This document shows, piece after piece, positions 34,663 through 45,409 of a stretch of 64,000 nucleotides of DNA (positions are counted from its first letter, which is position 1; each line of letters starts with the position of its first letter). A program made the position numbers and the translations under genes. The notes beneath the pieces were generated by a model. The model did not search any database. It saw only the letters and a list, made by a program, of their open reading frames with translations, and was not told the origin of the DNA. The DNA comes from Pomphorhynchus laevis (taxonomy: Eukaryota; Acanthocephala; Palaeacanthocephala; Echinorhynchida; Pomphorhynchidae), in NCBI GenBank assembly GCA_012934845.2, contig WNNJ02001920.1, positions 29,786-93,785 on the forward strand. The letters are read 5' to 3'.

Positions 34663-35126
34663 CACTTACATGTCCACAAAATTACAGTTCTGTCGTTGAA
34701 GTCACCAAGTAACATGTCATAACCGCTCCCCAATATTTGATCCAGGAGGTCACGGTTCTTGTGAATTTCTCCTGGTCGGATATAGACATTGGCTATGCTT
34801 ATACGCTTACCGTTCTTACAAAGTGATATAGCTAAACAAGATAGGGCTGGACAAGAGTAGTTTAATAGGATGGGTGATCTTAAGGAGCTTTTTACTAGGG
34901 TTAAAAGACCTTGTGATGAAGAGGAGTGAGGGGGTATGTAAGGAGTAAAGTGGGTGTATATGTGCTTAGTGATAAATCGAGTAATATCCTGGGGGAAACG
35001 GATAGACCGCGTCTCCTGAAGGACTATAACATCTGCATCTCTACCAGATAGAAGGCTAAGGGCGGAAGCACCTCCCGAATTCCACTGAAGGATATTCAGT
35101 GAAAAAGGCCCTTGATTACTTCCCAT
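34663..35126 (-). pseudogene. LINE ORF2, N-terminal half of APE-type endonuclease
   Basis: The ATG at 35126 starts MGSNQGPFSLNILQWNSGGA, the first APE-endonuclease block. VIVLQETRS (catalytic Glu) and MLLGDFNDRT (Asp/Asn block) follow. The match to the family ends right after that block, so the second half of the endonuclease and the RT are absent. Confidence 0.85.
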
Positions 35127-35160
35127 TGCGTAAGTGTTACCGAAGTGGGACGCCCTCCAC

Positions 35161-36351
35161 CTAGTCGCAACTAGAGGCGGAAAAGTCGCCTTTACCGCTT
35201 CCCGTCACGACAAATGGAGTCGCTTGCCCACGGGCGATATCTTCATTTCCCTCGTTAGCCATAGCCCAGATCGAATCCTTCCGAGCAAGCTTTAGAGCGG
35301 CTATGCTTAGCGCTGACCCGTTTCGTTTCTTAGATTTTGGTAGCTTCTTAATATTGTTGGTCTTCCCAGAAGGAGGAGAACGGAAGGATTCCGCTAATTG
35401 ACCCACCAATTTTTGGACCAATTTTTCAAGTTGAATCATTGATGCCTGATGCTGCATTTCAATAAGTTTAAGAATTTCTGTGTCCGGCATCCTGTCGTCA
35501 TTCTTGTTAGACGAGACAGCTTCCACGAAGCTAGTCGGTTTTGCTGTTTTACCCCTGTGTCTCTTTTGGTACGCCTTAAAGATTTTACATTTTTTTGACC
35601 ATGCGGGGTGCTCACCACCGCAGTTTGCGCAAAATGGCTTACTTTCGCACTTCTTAGGATGTATAGCAGTTGTACCACACACGCCGCACTTATGTGGTAA
35701 AGAACATCCAGTGGACCAATGCCCCCACTGATGACAATTGTTGCAGTGAGGGTACGTTAGTGAGTCGGTTTCGATTATTGAAAATCTCAAATTATACCCC
35801 ATAAAAGGATTGCATGTTGAAATTGATAGTTTTAGAGCTTCATCAACCGGTGCATTGCAGAACGCCACGGGAATGGGGAAGCCTTTAATCCCTTTTATAA
35901 AACGCACGTTAGAGATTTTTTAATCAGTTTCTAGGGCTGATATATCTTCTTCTGAAATGTATGTGGGCATATTATTTATCTTTATTGTTGCCAGGATTGG
36001 TTTGGAAGCAATTATACCTTGTTCCGAATGCTCTTTTTTAAAGTAGTCTACGTACGACATTGCGAGATCAGGAGTGCAGAATGAGATTTTAATCTCAGAT
36101 TCATAATATTTAATCGCATTGAACAATATCCTTTTTTTAAATCGATGAGCAAAGCCTCTTATAAAAACATTGAACATGTTCTGCCTTTCCAGAGGCACCA
36201 AAAGTCTGATAATCACCAGGTTGGATAATTTTGGTACCGGGGGAAGTTCACCCTCCGGAATATATTCAAGAGAACCTAAATCTCCACTTACCTCGTTTAT
36301 TGCATTGGCAGGAAAATTAGTTTTCATTGAGTTCTTTGAACGCTCCGACAT
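35161..36351 (-). pseudogene. LINE ORF1 (gag-like, three zinc knuckles), one in-frame stop
   Basis: Starting at the ATG at 36351 (MSERSKNSMK), the frame reads to 35161, about 397 codons, interrupted by a single in-frame TAA near 35917. Residues 35-110 hold the conserved LPPVPKLSNLVIIRLLVPLE block, a likely RNA-binding domain. Three knuckles follow: CNNCHQWGHWSTGC (CX2CX4HX4C), CGVCGTTAIHPKKC (variant) and CANCGGEHPAWSKKC (CX2CX3HX6C), the set typical of Jockey/R1/I-type ORF1 proteins. A basic Lys-rich tail ends the protein. It would coat LINE RNA. ORF2 starts 34 bp downstream. Confidence 0.85.
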
Positions 36352-36479
36352 GCTAAATTTGAATCAAAATCACAAGCCCCCGATGTTTGTGTATTGAATA
36401 CTTACAATATATTTGAAGCTCCGACGAACGTTTTTAGTATACCCTCGTGAAAATTGTATTGCGTTGATGTAAACGAAAC

Positions 36480-39400
36480 CAGTTTAAAAAAATGTGCAGT
36501 GCAGTGAGCATCGGAACTTCAAAGAAATCTGTAAGTATGCAATTTGCAAGCAATTCAACGAAATAGGTGAGTGGGTTTGTTTCTTCTTTTGTATCTAATA
36601 CCGAGGGAGAACTCCCCTGACCCCCAAACTGTCTAATCTAGTCTGCATCAAGCTGTTGGTACCGATAGAAGGGAACAACCTGTTTAATATCTTCTTTCGC
36701 AATTTCGCGGACCAATACAAAAAGAGAATCTTAATGCCATAAGATATTATGAAACGGAACTAAAAATTTCTTTCAGTACAACTGACCTGCCATATTCATA
36801 CATAGATTTTTTCAACAACAAATATACAGAATTTGGTGAATTATGTTTTAAACCAAACAAGCTACGATAAAAGTTACGAATGTCCCAACCTTCATGACAG
36901 AAGTGGGTATCTCAGCACTTGAAAAATAATTTAAAATCACGAATCTACGATTTATAAAAGGTAATAAAGGTCTGCATATACCGGTTGCTTTTTGTGAAGC
37001 TCTGATCGATATAGCGTTAGGACTATCAAACTCGTGTTGTAATCCCATTATGGGGACTTAATTTAAAATTTACTGTTATAGAATCAGACATATTAACATA
37101 CCCCCACTGCAACAATTATCATTGGAGGCACTGGGCAAGTGGCTGCAGCCTACCACACAAATGCGGGGTCTGCAATTCCACAGACGAACACACGGGCAAA
37201 TGGGAGTTGAAACCTGTTAGCTCAAATTGTTATGGTGACCACCCAGCATGGTAAAAGAAATGCAAGACGTTCAAAGCCTATCAAAATCGACACAAGACGA
37301 AGCAGCGGGGCCGAAAAGTTTCGTAGAATCATGTGTGTCGCCAGGTAAGCAGGATAATATGATGTCCTACGTAAAGATCGTGAAACTTATTGAGGCAAAT
37401 ATCCAGGCCTCTATGTCTCATTTTGAAAACCTGATAATAAATATGATAGCTAAACTTTCCAATTCACTTAATTCACCTAAACCATTGACATCAATCAACA
37501 CAAAAAAAGCCACCCAAATCAAACAAGCGAGCAGGTTCAGCACAGAGCATAGCTGCAATGAAGCTTGCTCGAAAAAATTTGGTTTGAGCAGGGGTCATTT
37601 ATGAGGGAAATGATGATACTGCCTGTGGTCAAGCTATTTAACCTATAGTGACTGGAAGTGGGAATGGCTATATTTCCGCCTCCGGTTTTGATTAGGTAGA
37701 GAGTGTCCCACTCCGGTCACAGTAACGCAATGGGAAGTACTCAAGAGATTTTTTCACTGAATATTCTTTAGTGGAATTCGGGAGGTGCTTCCGCCCTTAG
37801 GCTACTATCTGGTAGAAATGCAGATGTTATAGTCCTTCAGGATACGCGATCTATCCGTTTTCCCAGGGCATAACTCGATTTATCCCTAAGCATATACACC
37901 TACTTTACTTCGTACATCACCCCTTCACATTCTCTTCATTTCAAGGTCTATTAACTCTAATTTAATAATTCTCAAGGTCCTCACTCTTATTAAACTACTC
38001 GTGTCCCGCCCTTTCTTGTTTAGTTATATCACTGGTTAAGAACGGTAAACGCATCAGCATAGCCAATATCCACATCCGGCCGCGGAGGGGGTTTAACAAG
38101 AATCGTGACCTCCTGGACGAATTTTAAGTAGCTGCTACGACATGTTACTCGATGACTTCAACGACATAACTGGTCGTTGGATTAATGCGGCACTCCACAG
38201 AGTCAGGAACTATTATCTTATGCATAAACCACCATCCCCCACCTTTCATTACTCTACAACAAATTCACTTCTCAACATATTACTGCTACATTGCATGTGG
38301 TTCTTAAAACCCTTCTGCACTGAGCAATCGCGCAAACTGCCGACCACATCTCATGACCTAATACGCTGGTGGCTAGAAGAAGATACGTTGCTTCGAAGGA
38401 GTTTCCACTTTGATTCTATAAGAGTGGCTTTATTACAAGCAGCTATCCAACTCTTCCCCATGATGGGAAATAAGAGTTTGACCGAATTTTATACCTACCT
38501 CTCTTTGCAAGCTACCGCGATACTATCGACTACCTATAAAGGTCGCATATACAATCCCACTCCAACAAAACTCAAGGTCCTAGCTAAAATGCTACACCTT
38601 CCTAATCTCTCTGTTTCCGCCAGACAAGCCCTCTCGAATGAATACTGGAGCACTAGATATACGTTCTAGCTGAGTAGGGATAAGGCAAACATTTCTCGCC
38701 TTAGTCCTTCTCAGTCTTCCTTCTGGAAGACATTCAAAAAGGAGAAGATTGTCTATTGGAAGGATAGAGCTTTGGGTTGGATTAGTAGAATATGCCTTGA
38801 TAATGTTTTGGATGAGTCACTATCCCTACACAATTATGGATCCACTCAATCACCCCAACCAATCCCGCCTTGGTGTGACTTCAGGAGTAGGGATTTATCT
38901 GTTACAGATATCCTTAACTCCTGCGGGCCACTCTCCGGCACCTCCAGAACCAACGCGCTACTCTCCACTAGGGTCTGTCAGCTTTTGACAGATAGTCAGA
39001 GAAAGGAAGTCGCCATAACAATGCTAGTAGCCTACCCGTCCGACATTGCTAACATTAATATAAGCCGTCGAGTATTTTTACCTAAAAAGAAGCCGATTAC
39101 ATGTCCCAAGGATCTGCGGCCTATTTCAATTCAAAACTCCCTCATCTCCATTTACGAAAAAGCGCTTGCGCGTAAAATTCGCGACCATCTAAGTAGGCGA
39201 AATTTATCCCACCAGGTTTTCATGGGTACGTAAAAGATCGCTAGGTCCATTCAGCAATAGGTGAAGTGCAACAGTTTTGTCAAGATAACAGTCATTAGCT
39301 CGCTGTGACTGTCCTTCTTGACTTTTCGGCTGCTTTTGACCGCATTTCCATCCCTTTTGTTATCACTTCTCTCAGGTCCCTCGGGTTGCCTGCGAGAGTT

Positions 39401-40306
39401 TTTATCAGGGTGGAAATATTGCTGTACACAAAGCGATTCTTCTATGAAGACGACCCATATGCACGTCAGTTCTACCCTATTACAGGTGTGCCTCAAGGCT
39501 CCCCACTTTCTCCAATCTTGTATCTTGCTGCCTCTATTGAACTCTACAAAAAATTAAAACGCTATCAACATCTTGTGGTATGCGCTGATGATACCACAGC
39601 CCTGTTCTCTATACGCAGGTGCAAAGATGTAGTCTCTGACATCAGCCGTTACTTTACAAGATTAAAAGATCAGCTGCCCATTTCCAACCTTGTTTTAAAC
39701 TCCTCCAAATCGCACGTGGTTGTCTTTCATGACAACCCTGCGACAAGGAAAAAACTCAAGAGATTAGCACTCTCAGCTCTATATTCCATCCTGACTAATC
39801 GACCACTCTCTACCTTCACATATCGAGTAAAATACTTGGGGTTCACCATTACGATGAACTAGTCAGCGAAAGCTGACCTGGATATACTTAAACGTGTGCT
39901 GAAGAGAGCTAGATGGGCCCTAAAACTGGCCCAACACCTGTCATTGAAAGAGAAAACCCAAGTGCGCCTCTGGGGTACTTGGGCTATCTCTGGATTAGTC
40001 TTCTCTTCAAGAGGACGTCCCTTTAGAACAAACACTAAGGTTTCTCAAGCTCCTCGTCTCGCGTTTACCCAGCATAGTCCGCACCGACTGGACTCTTCGG
40101 GGGGGGGTGAAATAACCCGGGTTGTTTAGTCGGAGGGCAGCGTTTTAGATTGGCTGGAGGGCTCAGATCCCACTGGACCTGAGATCATAAAGACAGAAGA
40201 CTTCAAAAAGAAGAAGACAAAGAAGAAACTTCTGACGTTTTTTGTCTTTATTTGACAATTGAAATTTATCCATGTTATTTATTTTATTTAGAAAATCGTT
40301 ATTTAA
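36480..40306 (+). mobile_element. LINE copy C, full span but decayed
   Basis: ORF1 starts near 36493 with ATGTGCAGTGCAGTGAGC (Met-Cys as in copies A and D). ORF1 covers to about 37680, with knuckle sequence near 37100-37170. ORF2 starts near 37730 and ends near 40200. The 3' end, AGAAAATCGTTATTTA, lies at about 40290-40306, matching the terminal motif of the other copies. Many frames are broken, but no large deletion is seen. No target-site duplication was found. Confidence 0.82.
37730..40200 (+). pseudogene. LINE ORF2 (APE endonuclease plus RT)
   Basis: The endonuclease runs over 37730-38450 (GDFND-like block near 38148; GRWINAALHR following). The RT follows: KDLRPISIQNSLISIYEKAL (39115-39170), LLDFSAAFDRI (39313-39345), GVPQGSPLSPILYLAAS (39482-39535) and CADDTTALFS (39570-39600) with the catalytic Asp pair. 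A thumb region follows to 40130. No RNase H domain is visible. The frames at 38142-38669, 38772-39233, 39305-39862 and 39896-40129 carry most of it. Confidence 0.82.
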
Positions 40307-40309
40307 ATA

Positions 40310-41100
40310 TCACCAACGATCAAATAAAAGAAAATATAAAGGAATATTTGGAGAAAAGTTATTTTCTGAAGAAAAGAAAATATATAAGTAATAAATTATA
40401 ATTAATAATTAATACATAAATTATATAATCATTTTTGTATATTTTAATATATATATTAATTTATTTAATCGGGGTCTTCATATATATATGAAGAAAGTGT
40501 TATTACAATTCTTTATGTTACGCCATCTGCGCGTTTTATGTTGTGTAACAGTTCATTATCGACCAACGACGAAATAAATATATTTGTTATTTTTTTGTTG
40601 TTAATTTGTTGTTTATTTTTTAATATCGTAACGAGTAAATAAAAGTATATGAAAGTTACAATCAACAGCAACTGCAAGTACGGAAGAAGTAAACAGCAGC
40701 GTCTTGTATTTCTAGATTATGCGCATTTTGCTTTGTGGCAGTGCTATATTTTGCTTTTAGAACATTATATTAGAAGATTATGTGAATAAGCGGTTTTCGG
40801 AATATAACATCTATCACAGAATATAAATTGTAAATAAGTTTGATCTAAAAGACATTTTATTTAAATTCTTAATGCAAGTTAGCGTAAATGTTGTTTATGG
40901 TTTTAGCAAAAGTATTTTTATTGTTTTAAGCAACGTTTAAAATTTTATAGTATCGTATTATTGTCATAATATGTAATGAATTTATTTTTCTTGAAAAATA
41001 TTTAAATGATTTAATTAATTAAACTTTAATTATTTAATTGATAATATTTCAAGAATTCTCAACTATTTAGTTATTTTCTCTATTTATTTAATTAAACAAA
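40310..41100. other. No gene seen
   Basis: AT-rich spacer. A 9-bp inverted repeat (CTTCATATA/TATATGAAG) lies near 40485. Nothing coding is supported. Confidence 0.4.
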
Positions 41101-41870
41101 TATTAATGATAAAGTATATATCTAGATATGAACATTAAATTAGCATTAACTAAAACTACTATTAATTTATATCGTAAAGATGACATATTAAAATTTACAA
41201 TAAACATATTTTTGCATGAGCATTCATGCATACCATATAATATAAAATTAATACATTAAATAATGAAATTTTAAGAATTGCAACAATATGTAATGATATT
41301 GGCTTTCTTCAAAATCATTTAAATAATTTAATAGATACATATTTTAAACTAGGCTACTATAAAAATAACATCAAGCAGAAAATAGTAAAATATATAAATC
41401 AACACAATAATATAAAGAATAAATTTAAACTCTTAAGTGGCAAATTTTTATGGATGGATAATAAATAATATACTTTGCATTAGAATAAGATACTAGATAG
41501 TTATATCAGAGGAAATACATTAATAGCATGTATTTGGCCCCGCTGCTATGTTGGGTAGAGGAGTTAGGGGCCGAAATCTGATAGCATAGCAGTTCCTCCT
41601 GATAGCCTGTAATCCTTATTCTGATGGCCGAAACCTGATAGCATAGCAGTTCCTCCTGATAGCCTGTAATCCTTATTCTGATACAACGTCTGTTATTTAT
41701 TAGTCAATTCATAAAAATGACTTTTATTTTAAATTTCAATTTTTTATTTTAACTTGATTTAATTATAGAAAATCTAAAAACAATTATTAATTTTATTATT
41801 TAATTATTAAATTTTGATTTAGCATTATTATGTTTTGTTTATTTTATAATTATATTAATTACGTAGACTA
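41100..41870 (+). mobile_element. Naiad-type PLE 3' fragment with duplicated end motif
   Basis: From CTAGATATGAACATTAAATT (41131) the RT C-terminus is recognisable up to 41460. The structured motif follows (41540-41640). A 57-bp segment of it is duplicated exactly in tandem except for one base: 41569-41625 and 41626-41682. The AT-rich tail runs to the CGTAGACTAAATTAGCTGAT mark near 41862. It is 5'-truncated. Confidence 0.78.
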
Positions 41871-42590
41871 AATTAGCTGATTTAATTATTTAAATCAGCT
41901 AATTATTTAAATCAGAAAAATGAGGGTATTGATGACCTCTGATCCTTATTATTGGTCATTGCAACGTCTGTTATTTATTAATCAATTCTGTTATTTATTA
42001 ATCAAGTAGACTAAGTTAGCTGATTTGATTCATTAGATGAAATGCATTATTAGCATGTCATGTTGTTATGTTGGGTTAAGGAATCGGAACTAAACCTGAT
42101 AATATAACAATTCATTCTGATTACCTCTAATCTTAATTCTGATAAATCGTATTGTATTTATTAATATAAAATCTTAATTTTAAGATTTTAAAAAGTCTAT
42201 TTATGTTATTAAAAATGTAAATATTACTGTTAATATTACTTTCGCGTTCCAGTCAATACGTTTAGCAGGCATAGCAAATTATTCTCACAAGGGATACAAA
42301 GTGTTTATTTATTCGTTTAAACCAAAAAAAATAAGTTAGCACTAACTTGAAAAGTGTTACAATGTTTAATGAAACGTTGAAAAATAGATATTTCTGTATC
42401 TCTTGTGTGGGCAATATAAAATTTTATAGTAAAATTTATAGCCTAGTAAATATATGATATTTACTTTTTTTATTCAAAAATAGTACAAATTAAATCAGTT
42501 AATATCAGATCAGTTAACTGAGTCTATGTATTCTGTACACAAATATCTTAATCTTAAGATTTCATATAATTTGATTTAAAGAGAAAAGTG
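41870..42590. other. No gene; divergent PLE-end copies
   Basis: Repeated PLE-end marks (GTAGACTAAGTTAGCTGATT near 42006). A divergent structured motif lies at 42060-42150 in plus orientation; its first helix (TTGTTATGTT / AATATAACAA) is kept by paired base changes. Otherwise AT-rich. Confidence 0.5.
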
Positions 42591-42633
42591 AGTGAATTCT
42601 GTGGGAACTTGTTTATATATGCAGAGGAGTACA

Positions 42634-42671
42634 GGCAGACGACACGACTTGGCATACTCGTGTTGTCTGCC
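42634..42671. repeat. 14-bp hairpin just upstream of the hammerhead
   Basis: 42634-42647 pairs with 42658-42671 (one G-U if RNA), leaving a 10-base loop. It lies about 30 bp before the hammerhead motif, in the same GC-richer island. Confidence 0.75.
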
Positions 42672-42702
42672 GGTTCTTTTCTTCATCCAGTAGTGGGAGG
42701 TA

Positions 42703-42757
42703 CTGGCACTGATGAGTCAAAACAATGACGAAACGGTACTAGTTATCGTTTTGTCGA
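42703..42757 (+). ncRNA. Hammerhead ribozyme (type I topology)
   Basis: All core parts are present in order. CTGATGA is at 42709-42715. Stem II is 42716-42719 with 42726-42729 (GTCA/TGAC, loop AAACAA). GAAA is at 42730-42733. Stem III is 42733-42738 with 42744-42749 (six pairs, one G-U, loop CTAGT). The expected cleavage site is after GUU at 42750. Stem I is 42704-42708 with 42751-42756, allowing one bulged T at 42752. CTGATGAGTC...GACGAAAC is the classic consensus. PLEs and retrozymes are known hosts of hammerheads; a PLE end lies about 0.8 kb upstream on the same strand. Confidence 0.78.
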
Positions 42758-42789
42758 TTCTTTCGTGGCTTCCACATTGATATATAATT

Positions 42790-43990
42790 TAAATTAGGTA
42801 AGACAGTAATTTTTTAAAATTCAATTTTCATGAATGGATTAATAAATAATATACGATGCATCATAATTAAAATGAGAGGTAATTGGCGAATTTTTTAGAA
42901 ACGAATTCATAAATATTAGTGTTCATCAGAAGGAATTTTGATCAAATTTGATTATTTAGTATATCTTTAATATAAAGATATAATATATTTAATATAACAT
43001 AAATATTATATTAGATATAATATAGATGTATAATTTATCTATTTATATAAACAAAAAAATTTTATAAATATTTTGATCTTAAGATTTTGTATAATTAAAA
43101 TTTATATAAGGTAAGAATATTAGAATCGAATTCATAAATATTAGTGGTCTTCACGAGGAACCGCTATTTTATCAATTTTGTGTTAGTAATTTTTATGAAT
43201 GGATTAATAAATAATACACGATGCATCATTAAGATCAATAGAAATTGATGATTTATAAATTATTTGTATTTATAGAATATAAATAAATAAATTATATGAA
43301 TTATATAATTTATATAATTTATATTCATATAATAAATGATATGAATCTACCTTAATATACATTATTCAATTAATAAATAAAAAAAATAGGTAAAAATAAA
43401 TGATTTTGATTCATTCTGTAAGCTTTTTTGCTTTATAGAACGACAAACGATATAGTAAATTATAGGAATTGTTATATATAAAAATAATTTATATAAAAAT
43501 TAGAAATTATTTATAATTATTTATTATTTATTATTTAATTGTTTGAATTCGATTTAGCGTTACTTTTTATTTACTCTGGAATCGATAAACAGACATTATA
43601 TGATGTATCAAATATTAAAATCTTATATAACAATTATGAAATTATTTATAATTATTTATTATTTAATTATTTGAATTTTATATAATAAAATGATTATTAA
43701 TTAATCTATTAATTATCTATTATTATAAATAATAGATAATATATAAATATATTAATAATATATTTATAATATTATACTAATATTAATAATACATAGACTC
43801 TGTTGTCTGATTTGTTATTTTTATATTTGCTATCTGATAGCATCATAAAAGAGGAATTTAATCACTTGCCGATTTTTACATTTCGCCAACATCAGCAAAG
43901 CTATTTATTCGTGTGATAAACTTCTTTTCTGTTTCATTCAAAAAGATTATTAAAGGAGAGAGTAAATTCACTCTCCTTTGATCAGTTGAT
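42790..43990. other. No gene; decayed PLE-end-like stretches
   Basis: AT-rich. ATGAATGGATTAATAAATAA segments recur near 42829 and 43196, as does AATACACGATGCATCAT-like sequence. A CATAGACTCTGTTGTCTGAT mark lies near 43792. No coding content. Confidence 0.4.
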
Positions 43991-44487
43991 GGAGAAACAA
44001 GCGAAATAGCAAGAAAACTAGCAAATTAAATGGTTGATAATGATCCATTATTGTTTAAGAATTATTAGAGCTGGATTAAAGGATATAATAAATTATTTTT
44101 GATATTTCGATAACTTCTGTTAGCATCTTCAGAAAATTACCTTCAGAAAATTATGTTATTTTCTGTTTTCTAATTTTCAAATTATGTTATTTTCATTTTA
44201 CTCATCAATTAATGAGTAAAATGAACATAAACAGATGAAGTACTTTAATTTTAAATCAAACAAATTTAAATTGCAATCACTATTGTAATAAACGTACAAT
44301 CAACGTACAATCAACGTGCGTTAATTAGGTATATTTTTAATGCAGTAGTTCAATTATATTTTTAATTTCGAAATTACATTTTTAATTTTTGATTAGCAAA
44401 CATTGACTGGTAAATTATCTGAAAAATAAAATAAAAATACCAGAAAACTGCTAGTTTTATAAATAATTATTGGAGCTGGGTCAATAA

Positions 44488-44528
44488 TTATCGTTATTCT
44501 TCCGCCATACGCGGAAGAATAACGATAA
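44488..44528. repeat. Perfect 18-bp hairpin
   Basis: 44488-44505 is the exact reverse complement of 44511-44528, with a 5-base loop. It lies where a repeat unit changes to unrelated sequence. Confidence 0.8.
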
Positions 44529-44930
44529 CAGTAACCAGTACCGTTTCCTCATTACAATGACTCATAAGTGCTAAATTCATCTCACTACTGGATGCAGAGG
44601 AGGACTGACAGACCTCACAGACACGAGTCATTGTATGATGTACTGGAAACACTCTAGAAGCCTTATGGATTGCTAAAGCATCACTAATGTTTTACCAGAT
44701 AGAATCATTATCAAAAGCCCTAGCAAATGCCAGCGTTTGAAATAAAATTACCAGAAAACTGCCAGTTTTATAAATACTTATTCGAGCTGGATCAAAGGAA
44801 AGACCTAATTATTGTTGATATTTCGCAAACTGCTGTTAGCATCTTCAGAAAATTACATGTTCAGATAATTTTAGGTAATTACATCTTCATGTAATTATAG
44901 CCGAATCAAAGTAAAGACGTAATTATTGTT

Positions 44931-45018
44931 GATATTTCGCTAATTATTGTTAGCATCTTCAGAAAATTACATCTTCAGGTAATTTTCTGAAGATGCTAAC
45001 AATAATTAGCGAAATATC
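44931..45018. repeat. Perfect 40-bp palindrome joining two inverted repeat units
   Basis: 44931-44970 and 44979-45018 are exact reverse complements with an 8-base spacer. Weaker homology continues outward on both sides, showing two units of the repeat family joined head-to-head. Confidence 0.85.
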
Positions 45019-45409
45019 AAAAATAATTTCTTCTATCCTTTAATCCAGCTCTAATAATTCTTAAACAATAATGGATCAGTATCGACTATTTAAAATCATT
45101 CGACAGTGCTATGGAGCCACTGGTCTGCAGCTATCTAGGTAATTTTCTTAAACTGCTAATAGTAGTTAGCGAAATATCAAAAATAATTTATAGTATTTGA
45201 TCTAGCTCCAAAATTTATTTATCAATAATGGATCAGTATCGACTATTTAAAATCATTCGACAGTGCTATGGAGCCACTGGTCTGCAGCTATCTAGGTAAT
45301 TTTCTTAAACTGCTAATAGTAGTTAGCGAAATATCAAAAATAATTTATAGTATTTGATCTAGCTCCAAAATTTATTTATCAATAATGGATCAGTATCAAC
45401 TATTTAAAA

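Larger units (their letters stand above)
34660..36400 (-). mobile_element. LINE copy B, ORF1 plus endonuclease start
   Basis: Contains the best ORF1 of the window and the N-terminal endonuclease half of ORF2, then stops near 34665, where sequence unlike LINE begins and the deleted copy follows. Head-to-head with the plus-strand copy C: their 5' ends lie about 100 bp apart. Confidence 0.85.
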
